From contig NZ_CP012159.1 in NCBI RefSeq assembly GCF_001189295.1, forward strand, positions 5,224,525-5,288,524: DNA of 64,000 nucleotides, read 5' to 3'. Each line of letters opens with the position of its first letter. The stretch's first letter is position 1. The notes below the pieces were generated by a model. That model was given only the letters and a program-made list of their open reading frames with translations. It did not search any database and was not told where the DNA came from. Source of the DNA: Chondromyces crocatus (lineage in GTDB: Bacteria > Myxococcota_A > Polyangia > Polyangiales > Polyangiaceae). Below are positions 1-7,634 of this stretch, in pieces. Both the position numbers and the translations under genes were made by a program.

Positions 1-1093
1 TCGTCATCTGGATGAAGAGTTCTGCCGCTCCGAGGGCCTTGCCATAGGGGGACGCCGATACGACGTCGACGAGCTCCTTGAGCGCCTCGCTGGAGGTGCC
101 TCCTCGCGGCATGAGATGATCTGCAAGGCGCCGCTCGACCCGGTCGAGGCGCCTCGTGAGTTCTTCCGAGGTGCGCCCGGTCAGTGCGCTGGGGGGGACT
201 TCCCGTACGAGGAGGCCCAGATCGTCGAAGACGTCGTCCACGGCGCTCCTGCGCCGCTCGGCATCGTGAATCCGCCCTTCCAGCGCCTCGATGCAGTCCT
301 CGCGCAGGCGCTCGGCAGCGGCGGCCTGGATGTCCAGGGCCGCCTTCGTCCGCGCCGCGAGCGTGCGGGTCGCGGCGACCTCGGCTTCACGTACCTCGAC
401 GAGGCCCTCGGCCGCGAGGGTATCGAGTTCCCGGCGAAACAGGCGCCGAACCGACGTACCGATCCCCGCCGCATCGACCGCATGGCTCAGCAGCGCGTCG
501 ACCGAGATCGGTGTGCTGGTCCGGTACAGACATGCCGCGAGTACGCTGCGTGCGACCTCGGCACGAAAGTCGCCCGAATTCTCGTGGAAGAAGGTGAAAG
601 CCAGGCGCGCGTCCACGGATGGGCTCCAGGGGCGCGGTGTGGCTCTGGCGGCCGAGGCGCCGATGATGCGCGCGAGCACGGCATAGACCTCGGGATACCT
701 GTCGGGCTCAGCGGCGAGCGATGCGATGCTGCGCGCGTCGTAGAACTTGATCACGACGCCGTACTTCATCTCGAGCTGCGCGAGCTTTGGCTCCGGAGCG
801 GCTGGTGTCTGGGCACAGACGAAGAACAGCCGGCCGCTCGTCCGCAGTAGTTCGTATCTGTCGAGCGCCCCCGAAAGTTTCACGTCCCAGGCCTCCTTGA
901 GGCCGGAGTGGAGCTGGACAGGCTTTCTACCTGCCTGGAACTCGATCCAGGCATCGGCGCCGCCGTCTCCCGTACCGTCGGCGAGCAGGACGGGCGTCCC
1001 GTAGAGCGCACGAAGCGTGGCGAGGGCGACCTCGTTGAAGGCTGACGGCGACAGGACGTTCTTGATGAACTCGACCCAGTCATTCGTCAGCAT
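1..1093 (-). CDS. Hypothetical protein with restriction-endonuclease-like N-terminus (partial, runs off left edge)
   Basis: An open minus-strand frame begins with ATG at 1093 and stays open to base 1, giving 364 visible codons with no stop. A strong Shine-Dalgarno (GAGGGAGG) lies 5 nt before the ATG. Residues about 40-75 read GDGGADAW, then PVQLHSG, then W-D-V-K. This resembles the D...Q...K layout of Mrr/PD-(D/E)XK-type nuclease domains that head many defence ATPases, though the usual QxK is altered. Next come beta-rich segments (GRLFFVCAQ, GVVIKFYDA), a winged-helix-like stretch at about 165-245, and a charged helical, coiled-coil-like tail. The function lies partly outside the window. A nuclease-type role is inferred, not shown; a transcription factor or NTPase with this sensor domain is equally possible. 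Confidence 0.72.
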   Translation of the reverse strand, partial: MLTNDWVEFIKNVLSPSAFNEVALATLRALYGTPVLLADGTGDGGADAWIEFQAGRKPVQLHSGLKEAWDVKLSGALDRYELLRTSGRLFFVCAQTPAAPEPKLAQLEMKYGVVIKFYDARSIASLAAEPDRYPEVYAVLARIIGASAARATPRPWSPSVDARLAFTFFHENSGDFRAEVARSVLAACLYRTSTPISVDALLSHAVDAAGIGTSVRRLFRRELDTLAAEGLVEVREAEVAATRTLAARTKAALDIQAAAAERLREDCIEALEGRIHDAERRRSAVDDVFDDLGLLVREVPPSALTGRTSEELTRRLDRVERRLADHLMPRGGTSSEALKELVDVVSASPYGKALGAAELFIQMT

Positions 1094-1283
1094 CGCGGCC
1101 TCCCTCGGCGCACCAACCGTGGTTCACGGCAGCCCGGACTCGGTTTCGGCGCGTCCCATGGTGTGCACCAGCACGTTACCATGGAGGAATCTTGCAGTGC
1201 AGCTCCCTCGGCACTGCGCCTCCGCCCTCACGTCGGATGATGATGAGGCCAGGCGGGGCTGACGTGGCGCGCGACGCGCAGGA

Positions 1284-2276
1284 TCAGGGGGCCCAGAAGA
1301 CCTTCGGGATGGCGTTGCGGTTCATGAGGGAGAGGACGTCCATCAAGAGCGCGACGGTGACGTGGACGATGAAGCCGGAGTAGATGCTCTTCGTGCGCAT
1401 CGCCAGCGAGCCGAGGGCGATGCCGGCGATCACGGCGCCCGCGGTTTCCAGGTACGGCTTGCCGAAGTGGATCATGCAGTACGGGACGATCATGGCGAAG
1501 ATCGCGCCCGAGCCCATGGTGCGCCGGAGGCCCGACAGCCAGAAGCCGCGGAAGAAGATCTCCAGGGCGAAGAACTGGAGGAAGTACATCGCCTCCCAGA
1601 CCATGAAGTCGAACCAGGACCGGGAGCTCTGCTTGTAGAAGGGGTAGTAGTTGCCGAAGTCGGGCGAGCTCGCGACGATGAACACGGCGGGGACGACGAC
1701 GGCGAGGCAGAGGCCGTAGATCCAGGCGTGGCTGAGCAGGCCGCGGACGCGCAGGCCCATGTCGAGGAGGCTGTCCTTCCGGAAGCAGATCTTCCAGGTG
1801 ACGAAGGGGATGACCACGTAGCCGAGCACGCGGGTGAAGGTCCACCAGCCGTAGCTGTAGAGCTCCGTGTACTTGCGGAGGGAGACGTACTGCCCGAGGC
1901 CGCCAGGGTGGAGGGCTTGCTCCAGCTCGACGCCGCGGAGCCAGGGCTTGATGTGGTCGCCGAAGAAGTCGCGTCCGCCGAAGTAATGCTGGAGGGTGAG
2001 GACGAGGGCGGTGATGGTGAACAGGACGGCGGGGCGGTAATCGTACTGACCCGCGGCGAGGGTGCGGCGCTGGTGCTCGTGGGCCTCGACGTCCAGCTCG
2101 CGCCAGGTGCGCCGGAAGAAGAGCCAGAGCACCGGGGCGATGGCCACGTAGGCCACGATGGGGAGGGCGACCTTGAACAGCGTCTCCGCGAGGGACGGGC
2201 CCTCGGGGACGGGCAAGGGGAGGGGAGGCACGGCCTTGGCGGCCTGAGCGAAGAGCCAGCGGCCTTGCTCCAACAT
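1284..2276 (-). CDS. CPBP-family intramembrane glutamic protease
   Basis: 330-residue multi-pass membrane protein with a CPBP (Rce1/CAAX-like) core in its C-terminal half. The motifs are ALEIFFRGF (E-xxx-R), then a histidine in CMIHFGKPYLE, then HVTVALLMD. Family members cleave prenylated or other membrane-anchored substrates, and in bacteria also act in bacteriocin immunity or C-terminal sorting. The usual EExxxR has Leu in place of the first Glu, while the second Glu, the Arg and both His are present; some CPBP subfamilies share this variant. ATG at 2276 is preceded by AGAGG. It is transcribed away from the small gene at 2627. Substrate and physiological role cannot be read from the sequence. 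Confidence 0.85.
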   Translation of the reverse strand: MLEQGRWLFAQAAKAVPPLPLPVPEGPSLAETLFKVALPIVAYVAIAPVLWLFFRRTWRELDVEAHEHQRRTLAAGQYDYRPAVLFTITALVLTLQHYFGGRDFFGDHIKPWLRGVELEQALHPGGLGQYVSLRKYTELYSYGWWTFTRVLGYVVIPFVTWKICFRKDSLLDMGLRVRGLLSHAWIYGLCLAVVVPAVFIVASSPDFGNYYPFYKQSSRSWFDFMVWEAMYFLQFFALEIFFRGFWLSGLRRTMGSGAIFAMIVPYCMIHFGKPYLETAGAVIAGIALGSLAMRTKSIYSGFIVHVTVALLMDVLSLMNRNAIPKVFWAP

Positions 2277-2626
2277 GCGGCGCCTCTACCACGGTCGCCC
2301 AGGGAGGAGCGGAGATTGGTGGCGCGCGAGGGAGAGATTCGCCGGAGCCAGGGCGCGGAGGTCGGCTGGAGGGGGAGGCGCGGTTCGTCGGAACGGGAGG
2401 GGCGCGGAGGGGTGGTGGGGAGCCAGGGAGGCGCGGTTCGAGGGGCGAGGGAGGAGGCTCGTCGGTCGAGGGCGGAGGCTCCGGTGGGGGGCGGGCCAGG
2501 CCGCGGGTGGGGGGACGCGGCATTCGGTCTTTCGGCCGGCTTGCGTGTGCGCGCGCTGCTCTGCTAGATCGGCGCCCCACACAAGCCGCGCGAGTCATCT
2601 CGCGCCACCAGCAGAAGGAGACGACC
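2277..2626. other. Divergent intergenic region, G-rich
   Basis: 350 bp between the CPBP gene (minus) and the gene at 2627 (plus), presumably carrying both promoters. The plus strand is strongly G-rich from about 2340 to 2520. It includes four G-runs at 2395-2397, 2399-2402, 2409-2412 and 2417-2420 with loops of 1, 6 and 4 nt, which satisfies the simple G-quadruplex pattern. A weak promoter-like pair, TTGCGT at 2541 and TAGATC at 2565, lies upstream of the plus-strand gene. No small gene was recognised here. Confidence 0.5.
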
Positions 2627-3004
2627 ATGGCACGCAAAAGCCCGATCTCGATCGTGAAGGAGAAGTTCGGCGAGAAGTCGAAGCTCGTCGAGGCCCTCAA
2701 GCAGCTCACCGGCGACGCGCTGTGGCTCGACCGCACCAACGCCGACCGGGGCGGCGCGAAGAGCCTCGAGCACGTCTCGAACGCGAAGCTCCTTCGTCTC
2801 CACGCGACGTTCTCCGAGGTCAAGGAGAAGTTCGGCAGCCGCGCGAAGCTCGTGGACGCCATCCTGGAGACGGAGAAGCGCGCCAAGGACGCCGGTTACC
2901 GCAAGCGCCTGGAAGCGTGGCCCGTGCCCCGCCTCTACGACCACTACAAGTCCGCCGCGAAGCGCGCCAAGGCCGCCGCTGCGAAGACCCCGGCCCAGGC
3001 CTGA
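2627..3004 (+). CDS. Small basic protein with an internal duplication, unknown function
   Basis: 125 residues starting at ATG 2627 behind a good Shine-Dalgarno (AGAAGGAG). The protein is Lys/Ala-rich and predicted helical, with no signal peptide or membrane segment. It contains two related segments: SIVKEKFGEKSKLVEAL near residue 8 and SEVKEKFGSRAKLVDAI near residue 64. Each is followed by a further helix, so the protein looks like a tandem duplication of one helical module. The C-terminus is an Ala/Lys tail (AAKRAKAAAAKTPAQA) reminiscent of DNA-binding tails. I do not recognise a named family. Strong codon bias and a clean RBS suggest a well-expressed gene. Confidence 0.8.
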   Translation: MARKSPISIVKEKFGEKSKLVEALKQLTGDALWLDRTNADRGGAKSLEHVSNAKLLRLHATFSEVKEKFGSRAKLVDAILETEKRAKDAGYRKRLEAWPVPRLYDHYKSAAKRAKAAAAKTPAQA

Positions 3005-3070
3005 CCCCAGGCCGAACTTCCCCCCGGGACCCCCCCTCCGCCACCGCACACCGCACTGCGTCGGCTGGTC

Positions 3071-3099
3071 TTGAAGGACTTGCCCCCTTGTCGTATTGA
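3071..3099 (+). promoter_or_regulatory. Candidate sigma-70 promoter for speA
   Basis: TTGAAG at 3071-3076 and TATTGA at 3094-3099 are separated by 17 bp. The -35 matches 4/6 and the -10 only 3/6 of the consensus. If used, it would give a leader of about 180 nt before the TTG start of speA, which would include the folded element at 3168-3225. Position and spacing are the main support. Confidence 0.3.
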
Positions 3100-3167
3100 G
3101 CCGCAGCGCGGACGTGCGGGGGTCTCTGCCGTCCCACATTCACACGACCGTTTCACGTTGCCCAGCC

Positions 3168-3225
3168 GGCCACGTCCAGGGTTCGAACGCTGCTTTTGAG
3201 CGGCCGATGAAAGCCGGGCGTGGCC
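3168..3225 (+). promoter_or_regulatory. Possible structured leader RNA upstream of speA
   Basis: Bases 3168-3177 (GGCCACGTCC) pair with 3216-3225 (GGGCGTGGCC) as ten base pairs including one G-U. They enclose 38 nt with an inner hairpin, CGCT 3188-3191 with AGCG 3199-3202, and a weaker GC helix next to it. The element sits about 60 nt before the start codon of arginine decarboxylase. It matches no riboswitch class I recognise. Chance pairing is a real alternative in DNA of this GC content. Confidence 0.3.
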
Positions 3226-3271
3226 TCTTTAGCTCTCCGTCGCATCGACGAACGACCCTCACCGCGGCCTC

Positions 3272-3278
3272 AAGGAGG
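3272..3278 (+). promoter_or_regulatory. Ribosome binding site fixing the TTG start of speA
   Basis: AAGGAGG is a near-perfect anti-16S match 8 nt upstream of the TTG at 3287. It decides this rare start codon over later in-frame candidates. Confidence 0.75.
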
Positions 3279-3286
3279 CAAAGAAG

Positions 3287-5218
3287 TTGAGCAGTACGCA
3301 AAAGCAGGAGCCCAACGCGTGGACCACGGACGACGCGAAGGACCTCTACATGATCGACCGCTGGGGCCGGGGCTACTTCGACGTGAGCCCCGACGGTAAC
3401 ATCACGGTCGCGCCGCTGCAGGAGCGTGGCAGCAAGATCTCGATCGCCGACGTGGTGAGGGCTGCGCGTGAGGAGGGGCTGCGCGCGCCGCTGTTGATCC
3501 GGTTCCAGGATCTGCTGCACCACCGGGTGCGGACGCTGAACGAGGCGTTCAACCGGGCGATCGCGGAGGTGAAGTACCGCGGGCTCTACCGCGGGGTGTT
3601 CCCGATCAAGGTGAACCAGCTCAAGGAGGTGGTGGAGGAGATCCTCGAGGCCGGAAAGGCCTACCACTACGGGCTGGAGGTAGGCTCGAAGCCGGAGCTG
3701 TTCGCAGGGCTCAGCGTCCACACGGACAACGAGTCGCTCATCGTCTGCAACGGCTACAAGGACGAGAACTTCATCCGTACCGCGATGCTCGGCCGCAAGC
3801 TGGGCAAGAAGGTGATCCTCGTCGCGGAGAAGCTCTCCGAGGTGCGGACCATCGCGCGCGTGGCGAAGGAGATGAACGTCGAGCCGCTGGTCGGGCTGCG
3901 CGTCCGGCTGATGACCGAGGGCGCCGGCAAGTGGGCGGCGAGCGGTGGTGAGCACGCGAAGTTCGGGCTGTCGACGGCCGAGATCCTCGCGGCGTGCAAC
4001 ATCCTGAGCGAGGCGGGCATGAGCTCGGCGTTCAAGCTGCTGCACTTCCACATCGGCTCGCAGGTGCCCGACATCCTCATCGTGAAGCGCGCGGTGCGCG
4101 AGGCGACGCGCCACTACGCGAAGCTGCGCAAGATGGGGCACAAGATCGAGTACATGGACGTCGGTGGCGGTCTGGCGATCGACTACGACGGGTCGCGCTC
4201 GACGTTCCACTCGTCGATGAACTACTCGGTCGAGGAGTACGCGCGGGACATCGTCCACAACATCGCCGACATCTGCGACGACGAGAAGGTGCCGCACCCG
4301 AACATCGTCTCCGAGTCGGGGCGCGCGATCGTGGCGCACCACTCGGTGCTGGTGGTGCAGGCGTTCGGCTCGATCGAGAAGACGCCGTCGACGCCGATCG
4401 ACATCCAGGCCGAGGAGCACAAGCTCATCCAGGCGCTGCTGGAGACGCGGGACAACCTCACGGCCGCGAACCTCGCGGAGTCGTGGCACGACATCCTCCA
4501 GGTGAAGGAGGAGTCGCAGAAGATGTTCGAGCTGGGGCTGCTCAACCTCGACGTGAAGGCGCGGGTGGAGACGCTCTACTGGGAGAACGCCGAGAAGATG
4601 GCGCTGCTCGCGGGATCGCTCGATCAGCAGGAGGCGCCCGAGGACGTGGTGCAGCTCCGCACGCAGCTCGCGGATCAGTACATCTGCAACTTCTCGGTGT
4701 TCCAGTCGCTGCTGGACCACTGGGCGCTGGGGTCGCTGTTCCCGGTGGTGCCGATCCACCGGCTGAACGAGCGCCCGGGGTCCGACAGCACGCTGGTCGA
4801 CATCACCTGCGACTCGGAGGGGAAGGTGAGCAAGTTCATCGACCTCTCGGATGTGCGCGACACGCTGCCGCTGCACGTGCTGCAAGGCGAGGAGCCGTAC
4901 TACCTGGGCATCTTCCTGACCGGCGCGTACCAGGACATCATGGGCGACATCCACAACCTGTTCGGCCGGGTGAACGAGGTCCACGTGTTCCTCGATTCGG
5001 ACGAGGACTGCGGGTACTACATCGAGGAGATGATCGCGGGGAACCAGATCCGCGAGGTCCTCGGGCTGACGCAGTACGACACGCCAGGCCTGATCCAGCG
5101 CGTGAAGGCGCAGGTGGACGGCGCGATCAAGCAGGACCTGATGAAGCCGACCGAGGGGATGCGACTCCTCGCCGACTACGAGCGCGGTCTGAAGGATCAG
5201 ACGTACCTCAGCTTTTAG
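3287..5218 (+). CDS. speA: Biosynthetic arginine decarboxylase
   Basis: 643 residues, the normal length for SpeA. It decarboxylates arginine to agmatine, the first step of the ADC route to putrescine and polyamines, as a PLP enzyme of the fold-III (alanine racemase-like) class. The N-terminal barrel carries GVFPIKVNQ with the expected PLP lysine. GLEVGSKPEL, HFHIGSQ, DVGGGLAIDY and the SESGRA phosphate-binding loop follow, then a C-terminal region with ICNFSVFQS and FLTGAYQDIMGDIHNLFG. The start is TTG at 3287, because AAGGAGG at 3272-3278 sits 8 nt upstream and the protein begins as in homologues. The gene is monocistronic here: a long leader precedes it and hairpins follow the stop. No agmatine-processing gene lies nearby. 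Confidence 0.95.
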   Translation: MSSTQKQEPNAWTTDDAKDLYMIDRWGRGYFDVSPDGNITVAPLQERGSKISIADVVRAAREEGLRAPLLIRFQDLLHHRVRTLNEAFNRAIAEVKYRGLYRGVFPIKVNQLKEVVEEILEAGKAYHYGLEVGSKPELFAGLSVHTDNESLIVCNGYKDENFIRTAMLGRKLGKKVILVAEKLSEVRTIARVAKEMNVEPLVGLRVRLMTEGAGKWAASGGEHAKFGLSTAEILAACNILSEAGMSSAFKLLHFHIGSQVPDILIVKRAVREATRHYAKLRKMGHKIEYMDVGGGLAIDYDGSRSTFHSSMNYSVEEYARDIVHNIADICDDEKVPHPNIVSESGRAIVAHHSVLVVQAFGSIEKTPSTPIDIQAEEHKLIQALLETRDNLTAANLAESWHDILQVKEESQKMFELGLLNLDVKARVETLYWENAEKMALLAGSLDQQEAPEDVVQLRTQLADQYICNFSVFQSLLDHWALGSLFPVVPIHRLNERPGSDSTLVDITCDSEGKVSKFIDLSDVRDTLPLHVLQGEEPYYLGIFLTGAYQDIMGDIHNLFGRVNEVHVFLDSDEDCGYYIEEMIAGNQIREVLGLTQYDTPGLIQRVKAQVDGAIKQDLMKPTEGMRLLADYERGLKDQTYLSF

Positions 5219-5525
5219 TCCCGACGAGGGGGCTCGCGCCCCCTCGCCCCGATGGGCGTGAATCCCATCGGGGCCCCACACCCCGCGAACCGCTCGCGTT
5301 TCATGGAGCGTGAGGGCCCGTCGGCAGGGCGCATCGATGCAAGGAGTCGATGGCTTCGGGGCGCGCTGGCTTCTGGGCTCGCGCTTCTTCGCTCTGGCGG
5401 GCGTGAATCCCGTCGGGGCCCCACGCCCTGTGATCGGCAGGGTGCACCTTCGTGCAAAGTGCTGATAGTTCCTGGAGCGTGATGGCTTCCGGGCAAGGCG
5501 CCTCGATGTGCGGTGCGGCGGGTGA
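5219..5525 (+). repeat. Two diverged copies of an approximately 130-150-bp hairpin-bearing repeat
   Basis: The gap between speA and ccmB holds two related blocks, about 5230-5340 and 5375-5520. They share, in order: GGCTCGCGC, GGGCGTGAATCCC followed by TCGGGGCCCCAC, TGGAGCGTGA, and GGC-GGCGC-TCGATG-like ends. In the second copy the CGTGAAT loop is kept while the stem has changed to GGCGGG/CCCGTC and still pairs, which suggests selection on structure. No convincing gene is present in this stretch. Confidence 0.5.
5225..5273 (+). terminator. Double hairpin behind speA
   Basis: Seven bases after the speA stop there are two adjacent perfect hairpins. The first is a 9-bp stem (5225-5233 with 5238-5246, loop TCGC). 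The second is a 10-bp stem (5247-5256 with 5264-5273, loop CGTGAAT). No T-run follows. They probably end or protect the speA transcript, but they also belong to a repeated sequence (see 5399-5430). Confidence 0.5.
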
Positions 5526-5531
5526 CCTGCG

Positions 5532-6218
5532 ATGAAGCGGCCGGGGTGGTTGCAGCAGGCGCTGTTCGTGGCAGGCAAGGATCTGTCGATCGAGCTGGCG
5601 ACAGGGGAGATCATCACCACGAGCGGGTTCTTCGCGGTGCTCGTGGCGGTGATCGCGTCGCTCGCGTTCTTCGCCGGGCAAGGGGCGGCGGAGCAGGTGG
5701 CGCCCGGGGTCATCTGGGTGAGCGTGACGTTCGCGTCGGTGCTCGCGCTGAGCCGGACGTGGCAGCGGGAGCGAGAGGATGGGGCGTTGCTCGGGCTCCT
5801 GGTGATGCCGATCCAGCGGAGTGCGATCTTCGCGGGGAAGGCGATCGGGGTGTTCGTGTTCGTGGCCGCGGTGGAGATCATCGTGATCCCGGTGTCGGCG
5901 CTGCTGTTCTCGGTGGATCTGCGGCTGGTGGGCGGGGGGATCGCGCTGTTCTGTCTGGCGGCGACGCCCGGGATCGCGGCGAGCGGGACGCTGTTCGGGG
6001 CGATGACGGTGCGGACGCGGGCGCGGGATCTGGTGCTGGCGAGTGTGCTGTTTCCGCTGCTGGCGCCGACGATGCTGGCTGCGGTGGCCGGGACGCGCGA
6101 GCTGTTCGGTGGGGCGTCGATCGGGGAGCTGACGGACTACCTGGTGCTGATGGGGGTGTTCGACGTGGTGTTCGTGGCGGGTGGGGTCGGGATGTTCGAG
6201 CTGCTGATCGAGGGGTGA
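5532..6218 (+). CDS. ccmB: Heme exporter permease CcmB
   Basis: 228 residues with six hydrophobic segments, the size and topology of CcmB. This is the membrane subunit of the CcmAB ABC transporter, which works in system I cytochrome c maturation by releasing heme-loaded CcmE. The N-terminal amphipathic segment (FVAGKDLSIELATGE) and the cytosolic loop TWQREREDGALLGLLVMP are typical of the family. The ATPase partner ccmA and the remaining ccm genes are not adjacent in this window; the upstream neighbour is a repeat region. The start ATG at 5532 gives the usual N-terminus. It converges with the oxidoreductase gene, leaving only 36 bp between the stops. Confidence 0.85.
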   Translation: MKRPGWLQQALFVAGKDLSIELATGEIITTSGFFAVLVAVIASLAFFAGQGAAEQVAPGVIWVSVTFASVLALSRTWQREREDGALLGLLVMPIQRSAIFAGKAIGVFVFVAAVEIIVIPVSALLFSVDLRLVGGGIALFCLAATPGIAASGTLFGAMTVRTRARDLVLASVLFPLLAPTMLAAVAGTRELFGGASIGELTDYLVLMGVFDVVFVAGGVGMFELLIEG

Positions 6219-6254
6219 TCAGGCGCGGGTGAGGGCGAGCCGTCCAGGCGGAGA

Positions 6255-7541
6255 TCAAGCGGGGGCGCGTGTGGCGTCGAGGATGTCGTCGACGGCGACG
6301 CGGGCGCTTTCGAGGAGCGCGGCGAGATCGAAGGGGGCACCAGTACACTCGCCGACGGCCCAGACGCCGTCTGCGGCGCGACCGCGAGGATCGGTGGTCA
6401 CGGCGTAGCCCTTGTCGGCGAGGTAGGTCAGCGAGGCGCCGGCTTGCGCGGCGACCTCGAAGGCGGGGGCGCCAGGGGCGGCGAGCGCGAGGGCGACGGC
6501 CTTCACGGTGCGGCGCTTCGGGGGATCGCCTTCCTTGATGAACACGGCGCTGACCTCGGAGCTGCCGCGCACGCCGAGGAGGGAGGGGAGGGGGACGCGC
6601 ATGGCGAGGCGCTTGCCGAGGCGGATCGCGGCTTCTTCGGCCCAGAAGCCTTCGCCGGCGAGGACGACGGGGCCGGTCGGTTCGAGGCCGCTGGCGAGGA
6701 GGCGACAGAGGGCGCGGGCGGAGAGGACGCCCGGGAGGTCGTTGTTGGGGAAGGCGAGCATGCCGTCGTGGGCGCCAGTGGCGAAGACGGTGGCGCGGGC
6801 GCGGAGGAGCACGGCGCCTTCGTCGCTCGCAGCGAGGAGTTCGCCGTCATAGACGCCCGCGGCGACGTGGCGGAGGAGCTGCTGCACGCCTTTCAAGGGG
6901 TGGGCGGCGAGCAGCTCGGCGGCGCGGTGGGGGGCCTTCGGGGTGGTGGCGCGGGCGCCTCGCAGGTCTTCGCAGAGGGCGAGGCCGTCGTGGACGAGGG
7001 CGACGGTGCGGCCGTTCGCGGCGAGGCGCGAGGCGACGGCGACGCCTGCCGGGCCGCCGCCGACGATGGCGGCGTCGACGTCGAGGCGGCGCGCAGGGCG
7101 AGGCTTCAGGGGTTCGTTCGGGAGACGGCCGAGGCCGGCGATCTTCTGGGCGAAGGACTGCATCACGTCCTGGAGGCCAGGGATGCCGGCCATGAGGTGG
7201 TGATGGTCGAGGCCGCTGGGGAAGAACCAGTCGGTGACCCGGAGGAGGTCGGCGTTGCGGGAGCCGATGACGTTCTGGGTCTCGATCTGCTCGCCGCCCC
7301 GGGCTGGGCGGGCGCAGGTCATGACGTTGGGGACGCCGTCCACCCGGGCGAGGCAGCCGTCGCAGGCGCCGCGCAGGCAGCTGGGGCCGCGGGGGCGGTG
7401 CAGCTTGGGGCTGCGCGCCAGGCGGACGTTGTCGGAGGCGAGCAGGGCGACGGCGAGGGGCTCCCCCCGCTCGGCCGGGACAGGATCGCCATCGATCTGG
7501 ACGGTGACAGGGTCTCGGAGCGCGCGGGTGCGCCGGAACAT
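6255..7541 (-). CDS. FAD-dependent oxidoreductase with N-terminal [2Fe-2S] domain (sarcosine oxidase alpha-like)
   Basis: 428 residues. Residues about 10-95 form a ferredoxin-like domain of the Fer2_4 type with a C-LRGA-C-DG-C...TC cysteine set. A Rossmann FAD-binding motif (AAIVGGGPAGVAVAS) begins near 155, and the C-terminal part of the pyridine-nucleotide oxidoreductase fold includes ATGAHDG and a closing WAVGECTG. This order matches the N-terminal half of heterotetrameric sarcosine oxidase alpha and of HcnAB/opine-oxidase type subunits, without the GcvT-like half. The natural substrate is unknown: an amine or imino acid is likely from the family, but no beta subunit is adjacent. Confidence 0.8.
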   Translation of the reverse strand: MFRRTRALRDPVTVQIDGDPVPAERGEPLAVALLASDNVRLARSPKLHRPRGPSCLRGACDGCLARVDGVPNVMTCARPARGGEQIETQNVIGSRNADLLRVTDWFFPSGLDHHHLMAGIPGLQDVMQSFAQKIAGLGRLPNEPLKPRPARRLDVDAAIVGGGPAGVAVASRLAANGRTVALVHDGLALCEDLRGARATTPKAPHRAAELLAAHPLKGVQQLLRHVAAGVYDGELLAASDEGAVLLRARATVFATGAHDGMLAFPNNDLPGVLSARALCRLLASGLEPTGPVVLAGEGFWAEEAAIRLGKRLAMRVPLPSLLGVRGSSEVSAVFIKEGDPPKRRTVKAVALALAAPGAPAFEVAAQAGASLTYLADKGYAVTTDPRGRAADGVWAVGECTGAPFDLAALLESARVAVDDILDATRAPA

Positions 7542-7599
7542 GGAAGGACCCTAGCGAGCGGGGGGCGGCGCCGGAAGGGGGGAGGCGTCAGAACACTGT

Positions 7600-7615
7600 C
7601 CCCGGTTTTCCGGGG
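7600..7615 (+). promoter_or_regulatory. Hairpin in the divergent region 7542-7634
   Basis: CCCCGG at 7600-7605 and CCGGGG at 7610-7615 form a perfect 6-bp stem around TTTT, 19 nt upstream of the start codon at 7635. It could be an operator or a leader hairpin for the downstream cluster. The only support is the symmetry. Confidence 0.25.
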
Positions 7616-7634
7616 TGGTCTATGCTGGCGCGAC

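Noticed and set aside
3173-3186. tRNA T-arm-like GGTTCGAA
   Set aside because: No acceptor or anticodon arms can be drawn around it; it is better explained as part of the folded speA leader.
3140-5881. A 913-codon open frame antisense to speA
   Set aside because: It lies opposite a clear SpeA with all motifs, has His/Arg/Leu-biased shadow composition, and continues into repeats. It is an antisense artefact of high GC codon use.
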